Positions 1 through 11,696 of a stretch of DNA of 35,354 bases are shown piece by piece (the stretch's first letter is position 1; each line of letters begins with the position of its first letter). Source of the DNA: Cytidiella melzeri (lineage: Eukaryota; Basidiomycota; Agaricomycetes; Polyporales; Irpicaceae); NCBI GenBank assembly GCA_022592445.1, contig JABYQR010000429.1, forward strand, positions 1 through 35,354. The letters are read 5' to 3'. The notes below the pieces were generated by a model. It worked only from the letters and a program-made list of their open reading frames with translations. It was not told where the DNA came from and searched no databases. Both the position numbers and the translations under genes were made by a program.

Positions 1-19
1 AGCGAGCTGTACACGTACA

Positions 20-3000
20 CTAGAAGGGACTGTCGTCGAACTTTGCACGCGAAAAGTCGACAAGAAGCAGGCGGCCGTTGCCCAACGCTAGCCTTTCCCC
101 GTGCCATTGACCTTTGAAACGCATAGACATCTTTCTGTGTGTAGGTGGAATCCAGAGAATCCTTCGACCTTGTCGTCCATCCAGAACCCACTTCCCGTCA
201 TCTGATCGATAGCATGGTGCCTCTGAGCTAGTGATTGCATTCTCAGCTCCGACGAGGGATGACATGTCGCCTGCTTCTTCAACAAATTGCAGCGTCTGCG
301 TCGTGTCGGTCACTGCCCTGGCGTTCCTCCAGGTAGCAGAGTATCGCTGGCCGGACTTGCATTCAAATACGAGAGTGATGTCGGTGTCGGCTTTCGAATG
401 TTCTCGGTGGCTGATCCGCACAACACGTTCATCATCGGAAGGTACGTTTCCTCGCGCAGCCAGAATTATGCGAGGTTCAGCGCCATCAATTTGCTCGATT
501 GTCCAGCAGTCAATTCGCGTAGTTGTCGTGTGCGTTGGGACTGCACAGTGGAAGAACCCCAGTGCGCCGTGGGTGTATGGTAAGATCCGGCTCAGTTCCT
601 CATTGTCGTACATGACAGTGATTTTCTGCTGTGCCATTCTCTTATCTTGAGACCAGTCCCAGAGATGCCCACGTCCATCTAAGTCACAAGAGATGACATA
701 GTGGTTGTCAGATGAGAATACTGCGTCAATGACGTGTCTTGAGTGCACGCGTAGGACATTTTGAAGTGTCCCGTTCCGAGCATCCCATACTCGCACTGTT
801 CCATCATCTGAGCCGGCGACCAACAGCTGCCCATCGTCGGAGAAGTGCACGCAGGTGAGATCCTTGGTATGATTGTCGTCCTCGTCCTGGTTGAGGGCCC
901 TGACCCCCGCTTCCCAGATGTTGACAGTCCTATCTTTTGCACCGGAGGCGATGAACCTGCCATCCGGAGAGAACGCGACAGCTCTGACGTCATCACGATG
1001 CTCTTCAAACAGCGACACATCGCGACCAGAGGTGTCTGCTGGATAGACGACATGCATGGCACTCGAGCCAAACACTGCAAAGGCAAGCATGCCGGGGTTT
1101 GCAGTGGGCGAGAACTGCAGTGACAAGACAACGCGGGTGGTTGGGATGTTGTAGACAGAATCGCCGGTCTCTACATTGTATACCACTAGGCGACCTGATG
1201 AGGAGCCTGACGCAACAAGCGATCCGTCGAACGAGGAAGCCACCGCGGTAACATGATCCCCACTTTTAGGCTCGAGATTTTGGAAGACCTTTGCCTGGCG
1301 AGGAGGATCCACCTCCCACAACTCAGTACACCTAGACCCCATGCCGCCAACAATAACAGTCTTGGGGCCAGGACGCCTCAGCCAGCACAAGACCGCATCT
1401 CTCATCCTCACAGTGAATTGTTGTTGACAGCAATCATCGCCAGAGTCAATGTTCCATAGACGAACACGACCATCCTCTGCGCTAGACACGAGATACTCTC
1501 CACAGCCAGAGTAAGGATGAAATGCAACACTCTTGATATACACTCCGACTTCACCATGCAGCGTGATGGTACTAACACCGGTGCGAACGTCCCACAACGT
1601 GATGGAGTAACGGCAAGCTGTGGCAAGGATTCGATTGTCGTGGGAGAACGAAAGAGAGTTGACCAAGTAATCATGTTTGAATTCAGCCAGTTGCTCTCCA
1701 GTTCCAGACCGAGTCAGGCAACTGAACCCATAGCCACCAGCAGCAATCATGGTTCCATCAGGGGAGTATTCCAATGTGTCAATAGGATTCGGCATTTGTA
1801 CAGTTCTGATAGGTCCGCCCTTCTGTGCCTTTGCGCCTCCAATGACAACTGCAGCTTCACATGCCAGGTCCGCTGCATGAGATGATTTAAGCAGCGAGTC
1901 GTTCGAAGTGAAAGGGAGGGCAGAGTGGTAGATGTGGGCCACAGACGCCTCAACAATGTCGAATGCGCTTAGGATAAACCTCCGACCGTCGTCGGCCCAG
2001 TCGATCAATGTCTTGTGCTTGTCGCCGCACTGAAGTGAGGATGCAATTAGCACGGGATAGCCCGATGAATGTGTAAGCCATACCGAGGTAACCCACTCGT
2101 GCACATCGGTCAATGAATTGACAGCGGTTCGCAGATCCCGGAGGAGCCCCAGCACCTCGAACCACTGTAGCTGACGTGTGGTAAGAAACCGATGGAGAGC
2201 GCAGGGCTTGCCAGGTTGTCCGTTCTCGTAATCAGCGTCGGAGAGTAAGTGTGCCTCGCGATTCCCGTCGGAAAGGAGATGAGTAGCCCAGTATCGACAG
2301 CTATATCTCAGCGCTGCGGGGATGCATCGATCGAGTGTGGTTAGATTGACGTCGTCGTTCATAGCATACCGTGGCAGACCACAGATGTTCTTCTTTAGCC
2401 CGCCCTCCATGGTCTCGAAGCAGCGCGTGGCGGCGTTGGAGTGGTGTGCATCTCGATCAATGTAGAATCGAGGATTCGTACATCGCGTAGAGTCTGTGAG
2501 GAAATCAGGGAAGGATTTGTGATAGAATCGAACAGGGAGAGTGGAGTCTTCCGGTACAAGAAGCACGGAGTGAAGTGACCTGAGGGATGCCCTGATAGTT
2601 GCCAAGTTTAAGCCTAGGATGCCCGCCATTGTTGAAGTAGAAACGAGATCACACGCGACTACGAGGAAGCCCAGTATCGATCGAAGCCTCTGCATGAAGT
2701 CGTCGTCCTTCTTGGAGAACGCGCGTGCAAGTATGTCGAGGTAAAGGGCGTCGAGGCCAGACGAGCCTTCCTTTACAAAGCTGTCTACCTTGCTCAAAAG
2801 CATGGTCAGCTGTTCTGCCGGATTACTGTCTGTGTCAAAGATCAGTTTCACCGCTGTCGACGCAAAGATGAAAAGGCCGGAAGACTTTGCCGTGAGTGTA
2901 TCTATTTCAGTCTCACTGGGCCAGGCATTGGGAAGGTCGACGTCGCTGCGTCCTGCGCGAGTAGCCGTATCGTTGAGCTTCACTTCGAGGAAATGCCTGA

Positions 3001-4742
3001 TGTCCTTCGCCACCGAGGTCGCACCTACTTCGTGCAAGATCATCACATCGGTAACGGGCCTTAGGCCTTCGAGACGAAAGCCCATCCGGATGTGAGGCTC
3101 TGGACGGCTCGTGATGAAGAACTTGATCCTCGGGATACGGGCAATGTGTTGGGCTAGATACGATAGGATGATGGAAGTGGTTGCGTCGTCTTTGCACTCG
3201 TCCAGCGCGTCGATGACGATGACCGTCACCATGCGAGACTCATCCACAGGGCGAATGATGAGCTCCTCAAATTGGTTGTGTAAAGTCAGTGATGCGATGT
3301 CCTGGTTTCTCTCCATCGCACCCAGAACTGCTTTCCTAAACTTCGGCGAGGCGTAATTCCCAGATGTCGCGAGCTGGAATGAGATGGTTGGAAATATCAT
3401 CGTGCGATCGCTGGCGTGCACAGAGCCCCGGGAACAGAAAAAGCTTGCACCAAGCTGTCCGCGATCAGCAAGCTGCTCCGCAAAGCTCTGCGCTATGGTC
3501 GACTTCCCACTACCAGCGTGACCGTTCAGCCAGTAGACTTGTTTCGCGGAGGAACTGTCAGCCCATTTCATGAGATCGTGTAGTATGTCTACCCGTGTGC
3601 CTGGAAGACAGTGCGAGCGTGTATCGGCCACAGATGCGTTGAAGCCAGCGTCCTTCGCACGAGGTAGCTTATCAAGAGTGTTCCACTCGTCTAGCAGGGA
3701 TCTGGATTGAGCTGCTGATCAAACGATCGCGACAGAGGTTACTTACCGCGTTTCTGACCAAATCACAGTCCTAATTCAGCAAAAATACACGCCGTCAATT
3801 GGGGGATGAACGTACGGTCTTCTCTACCTCGAGTCTATGTATTTCTTTGTTAAGCCTATGTGAATCTTCAACTAGAGAGCGCTAATGACTCTATGAGTAG
3901 CGTCCAGCAACACAGATTCGTAAAACAGCCATACATCATATACATCGAGGGCTTGCTCAATGTCGCGGATATATTCTTCAATGATCTCCTTGGTGTCGGA
4001 TGCCGTGAACGCTCTGCGGATCATCTTCTCCTCAACAATAACCTTCAATCTATCATGTTTGTCATCCAATGCCCTGTGGGTAGATGGTCCGTCAGTAGCT
4101 GCTGCGGGCGATGATAATATACAGCAAGTACCTTGCCAAGACACCGCGACACTGAAGCACATATTCGTCGTTTGGTGACACGGTCCACGAGCTCTCAATC
4201 GCCTTGATCCGTTGCATGAGCCTTTCCGCATCTGCCTTGTTACCTCCGATGTCCTGATTTGTCCCAACGTCACAAAAACACGCTTGATGATGTTTTCCAT
4301 GCTCACCTTGACACGTCCGATGACGAAATTGATCCCGGCCGCTGCGCTCTTGAGAGGAGGGAATACGTCGGACACGACTTCTACGAGAGCGAGGAGAGTC
4401 TTTGCGAACCCTTTGGCTAGATCTGCTGGACTGTTCTCCATAGCCAGCGGCGCATTAGGCTTGCTATCATCGGCGACCTGTGTCCTCCCTACTCACAGTT
4501 CCTAATATCACCCTTCCTCCCCCACTTGTGCCATCCGTTGGGTCGTCTCGTTTGATAACCCCACTTTGTGTCGACCCACTTGCGACGCCTTCGGCTCTGT
4601 CTGCCCTGTCCTGTGCGTGTGCGACGACCTCACTAGCCCCGGATGGACCAGCGCCAGCCCCACCGGGAGCTGTGGCAAGTGTTTTGTTATTTTTCTTCGC
4701 CTTTTTAACTATTTGCTTGACATAAGAACGAGATCTCTTCAT
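20..4742 (-). CDS. NACHT-WD40 STAND protein (fungal NLR-like), multi-exon
   Basis: A large exon (20 to about 3711) encodes a NACHT NTPase followed by WD40 repeats. Walker A GHAGSGKST lies near 3520, Walker B VIVIDALDEC near 3210 and FITSRPE near 3120. WD-like units such as LWDVRTG, RLWNIDSG, VVYNVETG and RVWDARNG fill about 650-1860, then a poorly conserved tail runs to the stop at 20-22. The exon does not begin with a Met: the frame stays open upstream of the GTG at 3631 (DEWNTLDKLPRAKDAGFNAS), so 5' exons are needed. I see them at 3875-4073, 4132-4253 and 4307-4430, with clean introns at 4074-4131 (58 nt) and 4254-4306 (53 nt), and a probable first exon starting MKRSRSYVKQ at 4742. Junctions near 3712-3870 and 4430-4495 could not be fixed. 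Such proteins are thought to act in cytosolic non-self recognition and programmed cell death. The N-terminal effector part was not recognised. Confidence 0.8.
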
Positions 4743-5197
4743 CCTGGATATCAATCCGAAGTCTGGGCTGTCGGCGAGGGGGTAGTGTACGCGAGGGAAG
4801 AGTATGGCCTGTAGTACGGAGCAGTAGAGAGTCAACACAGAGCAAAGGCGGTAAGGGAAGAGGAAGATGCCCACCAGATACTGGCACGCGCATGAGGTGC
4901 GGAAACCTAGTATTGCGGAACATTGGGCCTCATATCGCAGGCATGCCTGTGCAATGACGGCTTCGAATTCTGACTGGCCAGGTCAAGTGAGCTGTTAAAT
5001 AGCACTGGCACACACAGCACGCGCAGGTATCGTAGTACGTACCACTGGCACATATGCAACAGGCTTGAGAAGTTACAGGTCTGCTTGTGTTCCGTTACAA
5101 CGTTTCCAGATATGAGCATTAGTGTCAAAATGCAGTACAAGGGGAGATAATGGCGATGTCCCACAGGGAACTCGCCCTCGAGGCCTGCACAGCAGCG
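4743..5197. other. Upstream region of the NACHT-WD40 gene, no gene seen
   Basis: This 455-bp stretch should contain the promoter of the NACHT-WD40 gene. Only short overlapping reading frames without recognisable motifs are present, and I found no RNA gene or repeat. Confidence 0.4.
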
Positions 5198-5665
5198 TCA
5201 CGGTAATGAGACGTCGTGAGAGTTATCACGGATGAGCTGAGTAGGACACCGTTGACAAGATAATCGTAAACGCCCGTGGTCATTCTTGCGTATCTTTACT
5301 GGGCTATTCACTCTATTTGCACACAAGACATTGTTGAATTCGATGCAATTTACAGCAAAGGAGAGAATATAGTACAACAATTGATAGCTAAGAACCACTT
5401 CGACAAGCACGATGAGTACAAACAAGGACCACAGTTCGCATCCGTACGCAGTGGGGAGGGCATAAGCTAACAAGCAAAGCCCAACAATGAGCGCGAGCCT
5501 CGTAAACGCAGCCGTCAAAGGTCCCATGCGCACACCAAGATCCCGCGCGGTCAGCACGGACACAAGAGTGAACGTCACTGTCTCGTCGAGGTGGACAAGT
5601 GCAATCTCCCCTAAAGCCATCGTACGCGCTATTCCTTCATGACGGCCTGTCAAATGTATGATCAC
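5198..5665 (-). CDS. Hypothetical small membrane protein (weak)
   Basis: This 155-codon frame has two strongly hydrophobic stretches (around LALIVGLCLLAYALP and LFVLIVLVEVVLSYQLLYYI), then a polar, Cys-containing tail. That could be a two-span membrane protein or one exon of a larger gene. No family was recognised and no clear splice sites join it to a neighbour. Its surroundings are gene fragments, so a chance open frame is possible. Confidence 0.2.
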   Translation of the reverse strand: MIIHLTGRHEGIARTMALGEIALVHLDETVTFTLVSVLTARDLGVRMGPLTAAFTRLALIVGLCLLAYALPTAYGCELWSLFVLIVLVEVVLSYQLLYYILSFAVNCIEFNNVLCANRVNSPVKIRKNDHGRLRLSCQRCPTQLIRDNSHDVSLP

Positions 5666-6069
5666 AACCTCTGTTATCCTGCGTAATTTATGTCTATCCG
5701 GTCGCTGTGACCATTGCGCTCCTTGTCGAGATCACGCTTGGGTTCGAGAGGCGTCCGTAGACTCAGCCTGTAGTCCTCGTCGACGCTCATCTTGCTTGAG
5801 GATCCGTAGAGATCGGCTGCGGTTGGCCAGGAGTGTCTCCAAGCCTCACGGCTTTTGCTTTGAGAGCGGTCGCCTTTGGAGTGCTGAGGAACAGAGCTCG
5901 AGGGTGAAGATGCGGACAGACCCGGCTTTCTGAGTGCGCCCACCCACACTCGGAATCTCCAGTATTACAGACTCACCGTCAAAATCCTGCCCATCCTTAT
6001 TTCTCGAATTGTCACTAGATAGTTGTGAATAGGTTCTGCACAAGGACGATGAACAACTTACGCCAAAGA

Positions 6070-6335
6070 TTCGATGATCTGGCGCGCTTGTGATGCACAT
6101 ACACGCCGTGAGTTTTGTGTGTTCCCGCGAACGGTTTCAACACAACTCTCTCTAGTTGTTAAAGACTCTATGCAGAGAGCGGCGAAGATGAAAAGGCCGG
6201 ACGCCTTTGCCGCGAGTGTATCTATGTCCGCCTCTCTCGGCCAGTCATTGGGAAGGTGGAGGTCGCTACGTCTTGGGCGAGCAGCCGGGTCGTTGAGCTT
6301 CACCTGCAGGAATAGCCTGATGGAGGCTTCCATCT
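6070..6335 (-). pseudogene. NACHT-WD40 gene fragment (duplicated scrap)
   Basis: Nucleotides 6176-6330 closely resemble 2840-3000 of the NACHT-WD40 gene, in the same orientation. Translated, FLQVKLNDPAARPRRSDL followed by LPNDWPREADIDTLAAKASG parallels the residues after the NACHT core of the complete gene. No Walker motifs and no WD40 repeats accompany it. At its upstream edge near 6336 it runs straight into an APH-like N-terminal fragment in the same frame. This is a duplicated, truncated piece. Confidence 0.75.
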
Positions 6336-6620
6336 CGAAGCCGACTGTGTCGATACCTTGAGATTTCCGTCCAACATACTGGGTTGCTGGTCAAAGCCCA
6401 TCGACGTCGGAATCACGTCTGCGCTTTGCAAGGCAAAGATAGTTCTTTACCCTGAACGTGCAAGTCCAAGGGTGAAGCACATACGTCAGAGAACAGCAGG
6501 GATGAGACTTACAGCCAGCTTCCCAATGAACAGTCGGAGAGAACACCAAGGGGCTGGACGTGCCAGAGCGTGTACGATGTGGCAGCTGGAAAGGCGTCCT
6601 AGTGAGGTTCGAGAGATATG
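6336..6620 (-). pseudogene. APH-like kinase N-terminal fragment, fused to NACHT scrap
   Basis: The minus strand reads RRRDSDVDGL, a TGA stop, then PATQYVGRKSQGIDTVGF. This matches the start of the second copy at 28475-28610 (RRREFNVGEL, stop, PAAQYAGRKPQGIDKGGYNRV). In that copy the frame leads into the glycine loop typical of fungal APH-fold kinases. Similarity between the two loci continues upstream, with gaps, to about 6790 and 28850. Here the glycine loop is lost and the sequence passes into NACHT-derived DNA. Both copies share the internal stop, so the stop predates the duplication or marks an exon edge I cannot place. Confidence 0.55.
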
Positions 6621-6710
6621 CTAAACGCAGCGAGGAGAGTGGACAACGCAGAGAAAGGAAGATTGTGACTGGAAGCAGTTTGAAGACGAGCCTTGCACAC
6701 CCGAGCAACT

Positions 6711-7001
6711 CTATGCGAGCGGCAGATCAAACTTGAAAGGTGAATCAGCAAAATAAGACGGATGCTTTGTGAGAACAGGATGGACGCACCACTGTTCACT
6801 GAGCGTTCCGACCTCCATTGTATGAGAGGCTCTAGTCACCGCAGCGAGCGCACAACCTTCTTCATCTAGCATGTCCTGTCCGACGTAGAATCCCTCGTCT
6901 TTTCCTAAAACCCCTGCCCTCGCTTCGTGAGTGCCGACGTGTTTGAGAATAACGCCGTTGACGACGAAGGGTAGAGTTAGCATCACCAGCAGGGCCAGCA
7001 A
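6711..7001 (-). CDS. Hypothetical small protein with signal-like N-terminus (weak)
   Basis: This 96-codon frame opens with MLALLVMLTLPFVVNGV, which resembles a signal peptide, and continues with two or three Cys residues. Its C-terminal part overlaps the diverged repeat shared with 28700-28850. No family was recognised. It lies in a field of broken genes and may not be real. Confidence 0.15.
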   Translation of the reverse strand: MLALLVMLTLPFVVNGVILKHVGTHEARAGVLGKDEGFYVGQDMLDEEGCALAAVTRASHTMEVGTLSEQWCVHPVLTKHPSYFADSPFKFDLPLA

Positions 7002-7303
7002 AGAGAGAGGGTCGGTTGCGGTCCGTGTGTTGCATGGGTAGGTTCGTAAGTGCGCGACCTAGTCGATGGTCATGGGTCTTGTAACACATAAGTGTCGAGA
7101 ACGTTGAGGCTCGGACATGAGAGTGACGGCAGCGAGTTATGTTGGTGAACGCTTGTGCAAACCTTGTTTAGAGCAATCTCTTCGCGATCTTTAGCGACGC
7201 TCTATCACTCGTCCAAATTGCCTCAGTCTCAGCGCGGACTTCATCTCTGTAAATACTCCCGACTTTAACAGCTCAGCGAAGGGCCACGGCCATTGCATAA
7301 TGT

Positions 7304-8400
7304 TCAGGGGACGACACACAGGTCTCCGTCTCGATGACAATCATCCTCGTCGCGCTCAGCTCCTTTCTCGTCGATTAAAGCCTCATGTTCTGATACGGCC
7401 GGACACGGCAAACCTCCACCCATACGTCTCTCCCATATCTTCAATGCCATACCTCTAAAGTTCACCGCGTGAGTCTCGCCCTCCCATGGAGCACCGAGAT
7501 GATGGAGAGCACAACAGATAGACATGGATATGGAATCGGACAGCGTATGGAGTTCTCCAAATTCTCGACATAGTGGACGGGACATCGGTGGTAGAGTCCT
7601 ATCGCGTGTCTCTATTTTGATCGTGTTCACTGAGAGCGAGGATAGGACGAGAGCCGGTGAAACGCGCGAATGAACGAGGAGAGTACCGAGGCGTGTGGGC
7701 AGTCGAGCAAACCTGATATTTCCAACTGTATTGGTCCGGCGGCCTCAGCGCGGTGGCGTTGCTCGGCTGCAGGTCGGGGTGGCGGACACGGAAACGATGG
7801 AGGGCTGAGTGCTTGGGGACGAGGGACGTTGCAATGGCAGCGTAGCATTCAAGATGCTCGATGTGGTCACACGATGACTGCTCCTTATACCCGTAAACCT
7901 GTTTTCTTTCAAGCTGAAACCGTAATAGTGGTCGACCGAACTGTTCCAAATGCGCTAGTTCCTCGCAAACTGCTGCTACGAGTTTTGACTCGGTGCTTTC
8001 TCTACACTTTCGATTAGTTCCAAAAATTCAACGAAAGAAAAGGGAGGAGTTGCGTACAAGGCCCCCTGACCAAGTCGAGCCGCGACCTCCTTCAGTACAG
8101 TATCCGACCCAGAAGTGCTCATCGACGAGTGAGATAACCGTCCTTGGCGGCTTCTCCAGGTTGCTACTATGATAGATGCTTCCACGAGCGGGGAACGGAA
8201 CGGACATTGAGGGAGATTCGGGCTGAACAAGGCGACGCAAGACCGGAGCAAAATTGAGTGCTTCGAACTCCGTTGATGAGCTAAGTACCTCTCATAAACT
8301 CCGTAAGATATTGTCCCGTCTTCGCGGCGTTGTCCGAAGAAGGCGAATGGTCGTAGAAGGTTACAAACATCCTAGTCTCGGTCCCAGACGGTCCGGGCTT
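7304..8400 (-). pseudogene. APH-fold phosphotransferase-like gene, decayed
   Basis: Fragments of a fungal aminoglycoside-phosphotransferase-like kinase lie in order on the minus strand but in different frames. They are LRRLVQPESPSMSVPFPARG near 8230, FWVGYCTE near 8110, YGYKEQSSCDHIEHL near 7880, the catalytic-loop motif HPDLQPSN near 7780, LLDCPHASV in another frame near 7690, and PWEGET followed by GGGLPCP at 7490-7390. Stops and frame changes separate them, although some may be small introns. The glycine loop is missing. The remnant ends close to the left inverted repeat at 8414. The enzyme's substrate is unknown. Confidence 0.6.
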
Positions 8401-8413
8401 GCTATCCTTATAA

Positions 8414-8498
8414 GGGAGCGGAGAACGAAAAAAAGTGAGGAGCGAAGCCCGAACGTCTGGTGTCTCTTGGACGCCCGGGTGTAGATGAATCGCACGTG
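8414..8498 (+). repeat. Left inverted repeat of the RecQ/DUF6589 unit
   Basis: This 85-bp stretch starts GGGAGCGGAG, passes through an A-run and ends GTGTAGATGAATCGCACGTG. It recurs in inverse orientation at 27771-27855. The inner 45 bp match very well and the outer part has gaps around the A-run. It lies about 140 bp before the helicase start codon. It could be a transposon terminal repeat or a promoter shared by both genes. I could not see a target-site duplication. Confidence 0.6.
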
Positions 8499-8636
8499 AA
8501 GATCGCGTCACGCTCACAATCGCGTCCAGCTCTGGCGTCTACTTCATTTGTGCGCACACAACTCGCTTTCCTTTGCTTAGTTCTCGCTTTCCTTCTTGTC
8601 CCTCTCATTTCTTTATGCCATAACTTATGAAATAAT

Positions 8637-10276
8637 ATGCCTGTGACTATTACACCGGTCGAAAGACCACGGTGGGATCCCCTCGACGCCCTAACACAAC
8701 CAAGACTCAGCTCTGGATGGCCGAGTACTACTGTTAGACAAACCCCGCCGACTACTCGACCTCCGCGCGCTGCCGCTGCCTCTCGAGCTATCGCCAGTGG
8801 TGAGGAGACCTACGAGACAGTTTTATCTCGCCTGCAGCCGCTTGCCCCAAAAACAGTCAGTCATTCCCGGTCTTACAGGCTCCTCGAGGAAGCTCGTGCA
8901 CATGCAAAAAATGTTCGCAACTATTGCTTCGAGACTTACAGGAAAACCTTGTGCGCAGAGGTCCAACGGAGATGTAATGGTGTCACGCCGTATTGGTATC
9001 AAGTGGACGTCGCCGAGGCGTTCCATCTCGGATTGGACGTCTCAATTCTTGCAGGGACTGGCTTCGGAAAAACTCTGCCGTTCGTGATGCCGCTACTTGC
9101 AGATGAGACTGGTGAGACCAAAGTGATAATCGTCTCACCTCTGAACGCACTGGAACGCGATCAGGTAAGCCTCACTCATTGATCATGCTAATAACGTTAA
9201 TCGCCGCTCACTATATGCGCCTCGTCTTGTTGAACAGGCTAAACGGTTCTGCTCTATGGGACTAGCAGCCACTGCAGTCAATGGCGAGGACTATACAAAC
9301 GAGCTCCATCAGGTGAGACAAGAATCTCCGCTTGGAATTGAATACCATTTACTCACTTCCTTTGGATAGCAACTCGAGGCGAACTGTTTTCGCGTGATCA
9401 TCACGTCGCCAGAGATGATCCTCAAGCACCCTAAGTTCTCAAAGCTTGTCAAAAACTCGGAATGGCTCAAGAATACTATAGGAATCATAATTGACGAGGC
9501 TCACTGTGTCGCGCAGTGGGGGGACAATTTTCGTGAAGCGTTCACCGCGCTCGAGCAGACACGATCGTTTGCTGCGCGAAAACCAATCATGATTGCATCT
9601 GCCACTCTATCGCCTGGGATGCTCGAGAAGGTGTACGACAAGCTGTCGTTCTCCCGCCACAAGACATTTCAGCTAAATCTTGGGAATCAGCGACACAACA
9701 TTACTCAGCTTGTTTGCCGGCTACTGGGAAAAGGACGCAACTTTGAGGCATTGGACTTTCTTTGGGAACCCGCCACTCGTGGCGAGTCTCTTCAACGTGC
9801 GGTTGTGTATGTCAAGACGAGAGAGCTTGCAATGGACGGATGGTTATACGGCACCTCAAAAGTCCCGCGAGAATACCACTTGAGGCTCGGATTCTGCCAT
9901 AGCATGCGCGAGGATCGAGCGAAAGCTCGAGTGATCAGGCTTTTCATGGAAGGTGCGATTGATATTGTCTTTGCAACAGACTCGATGGGAATGGTGAGTG
10001 CGGATTGATTGCAATGAGCACGATTTCATGACATGACAGGGCATGGACATACCTCGTTGCCCAGTCACCGTCCAGTTCATGGTGCCTGATTCCATTAGCG
10101 ACTATACCCAGCACTTTGGACGAGCAGGACGCGACGGAACACCTGCTGTTTCTGTCCTACTGGTAGAGCCGTCAGTGTACCAGATGACCAAGAAGCGCAG
10201 ACCTACCATTCAGCAACCTGTCTCTGTAAAGAAGGAGGATGACAATGTAGATGTGGCATCAAGTCTGAAGCGTAAG
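8637..10276 (+). CDS. RecQ-family DEAH helicase, 5' part (gene split by Ty3 insertion)
   Basis: Four exons (8637-9164, 9238-9312, 9370-9993, 10040-10276) are joined by introns of 73, 57 and 46 nt, all in phase. They encode a superfamily-2 helicase core: Walker A AGTGFGKTLP (residues 139-148), IIIDEAHCVAQWG, ASATLSPG, FATDSMG joined to MGMDIPRC across intron 3, and QHFGRAGRDG. The DEAH box and the FGRAGRDG motif are typical of RecQ. The core is complete. The break comes after it, in a basic linker (SSLKRK), where the LTR begins at 10277. The gene resumes at 23165, and rejoining gives a protein of about 988 residues if one base is added at the A-run at 23310-23315. RecQ enzymes are ATP-driven 3'-5' DNA unwinding enzymes. 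Confidence 0.88.
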
Positions 10277-10780
10277 TGTCAAGAACACAACCAAACTCTT
10301 ATGAAGAGCAAGGAAGTGACGACGGGGGAGGGACGACGAGCGAACTCGCGTGGACGATGACGACAGGGATGATGATGATGAAAGGGGGAGAGACGACGAC
10401 GAGGGAGCAGCTAACAATGAGCTAAAGACCAGGTTATATTAGTAATGTGAAGGACTAGGTACAAGGTGGACGTCACCTAAAGACCAGGAGGTAGAATCTG
10501 AGGTCTTTAGGGAGCTACAGGGTGGGTTTATATACATCTCAAACAAGGACCCCTGGTACCGGGTCTGTACTCCTAACACTGCCGTGGGAATGTATGGTGT
10601 GCTATGGTGCGATGTTCTACAATGTTCCAGCACCTTCTATGATCATGTGACCAGTCTGTCACATGCACTTGATCACATGCAGTAGCCATGTACCATCGAT
10701 AAGATAAGATAAGGAAATTGAGAAGGTAGGATAACGAAAATAAAAGGAAAAGAAAGGAAAAAGTGTGCATGGTCGTGACA
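10277..10780 (-). repeat. 3' LTR of Ty3 element 1
   Basis: 504 bp, matching 22656-23159 base for base as far as I can read. On the sense (minus) strand it begins TGTCACGACC and ends GTTCTTGACA. It lies directly against the left GTAAG target duplication. Confidence 0.95.
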
Positions 10781-10793
10781 TTACCCCCCTCCT
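10781..10793 (-). promoter_or_regulatory. Polypurine tract of Ty3 element 1
   Basis: The sense strand reads AGGAGGGGGGTAA immediately before the 3' LTR. This is the expected position for plus-strand DNA priming. It overlaps the pol stop codon region (10792-10794). Confidence 0.75.
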
Positions 10794-11524
10794 AAAGGCC
10801 TTTTCTCCGGAAGGCAGGAGTTGAGTCTTTTCCGTCTTCCCACAAGGATACGCGTCGTAGAGTTTCTGAAGGTAGTTTCTCAAAATTCTCGTTGATTGGT
10901 CGAAAATTCATCGCCAAGAATAGAGATGCAGCGATTGGTCGTGGAGCTCCTGGGTGCCGTCTGTGGAAATCTTTAACTGCTTCATCAGCATGAGTGACGT
11001 TGGTTGCGGGTTCCCAGGAGTTTTCTGAATCTGGGTATCCTCTCCACTTGACGCGGTACTGAAACTCTCTCTTCCGTCCAAAGATCCTAGAATCAAGGAT
11101 CTGTTCTACTTCGTACTCCTCTTCTTCGTCAACCACAATCGGATCCGGTTCAGGAAATTCCCGGTTAGGGACCAAACTTGCCGTTTTGGCCGGTCGTAGC
11201 CTATCTACATGGAACACGGGGTGTCGCTTGTCTCGAATGGTGAGTTTGACCCGATAATTCAGGTCCCCAATCTTTTCCAAGACTTCATAAGGACCATCTC
11301 GTTTCGGTGCTAGTTTTGCCACCGGCTGTTCCTTTGGATGCTTCTCGCGCTCCACGTAAACCTTATCACCAACTTTAAACTGCGGCGCCTTTGTAACTCC
11401 GTGATCATAGAATCGCTTCATGCGTTCTGCCGTGAGTTGTAGCGCAGCTTTGGCATCTTCTTGGGCTTCTCGAAGTGCTCGAAGACGCTCGTCTGCTGCA
11501 GGAACGTTTGATACCGGATTCAAA
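10792..11524 (-). CDS. pol: Ty3 element 1 pol, 3' part: integrase C-terminus and chromodomain
   Basis: About 243 residues continue the integrase broken at 18055. Residues run from the core into a linker with FYDHGVTKAPQFKVGDKVYV, the GPY/F module (RDGPYEVLEKIGDLNYRVKL, then HPVFHVDRLRP), and a chromodomain (EYEVEQILDSR, YRVKWRGYP, NSWEPATNV). The open frame extends to 11643, but its first 39 codons are antisense LINE sequence plus the duplicated target site, not pol. Removing 11525-18055 fuses the two halves in frame through the target site, giving a pol of about 1,317 residues. The chromodomain defines the element as a chromovirus. Confidence 0.92.
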
Positions 11525-11534
11525 GGCACCTGGA
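11522..11534. repeat. Left target-site duplication of the LINE
   Basis: AAAGGCACCTGGA here is repeated at 18053-18065. The core GGCACCTGG (11525-11533 and 18056-18064) is certain. The flanking A bases may belong to the poly-A tail or to chance. Confidence 0.85.
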
Positions 11535-11696
11535 GACCCTTCTTGCTTCCGACCTTCACTGGCGACAAAATTCCCACGGTTGGGAATCCCTCCTGGCGAA
11601 TCCACGGACGATACAGAGACTCTTTTTCCACCTTAAAGAACATTACTCGTACATTACATAGACATTAGAATTAGTGAGAGAGAACTGGGGGACATT

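Noticed and set aside
10439..10633. A 64-codon frame repeated identically at 22818-23012.
   Set aside because: Both copies are inside the LTRs. The identity reflects the LTR repeat, not a conserved gene.
11525..11643. First 39 codons of the open frame that contains the pol chromodomain.
   Set aside because: They are the antisense of the LINE leader plus the duplicated target site and join pol only by insertion.
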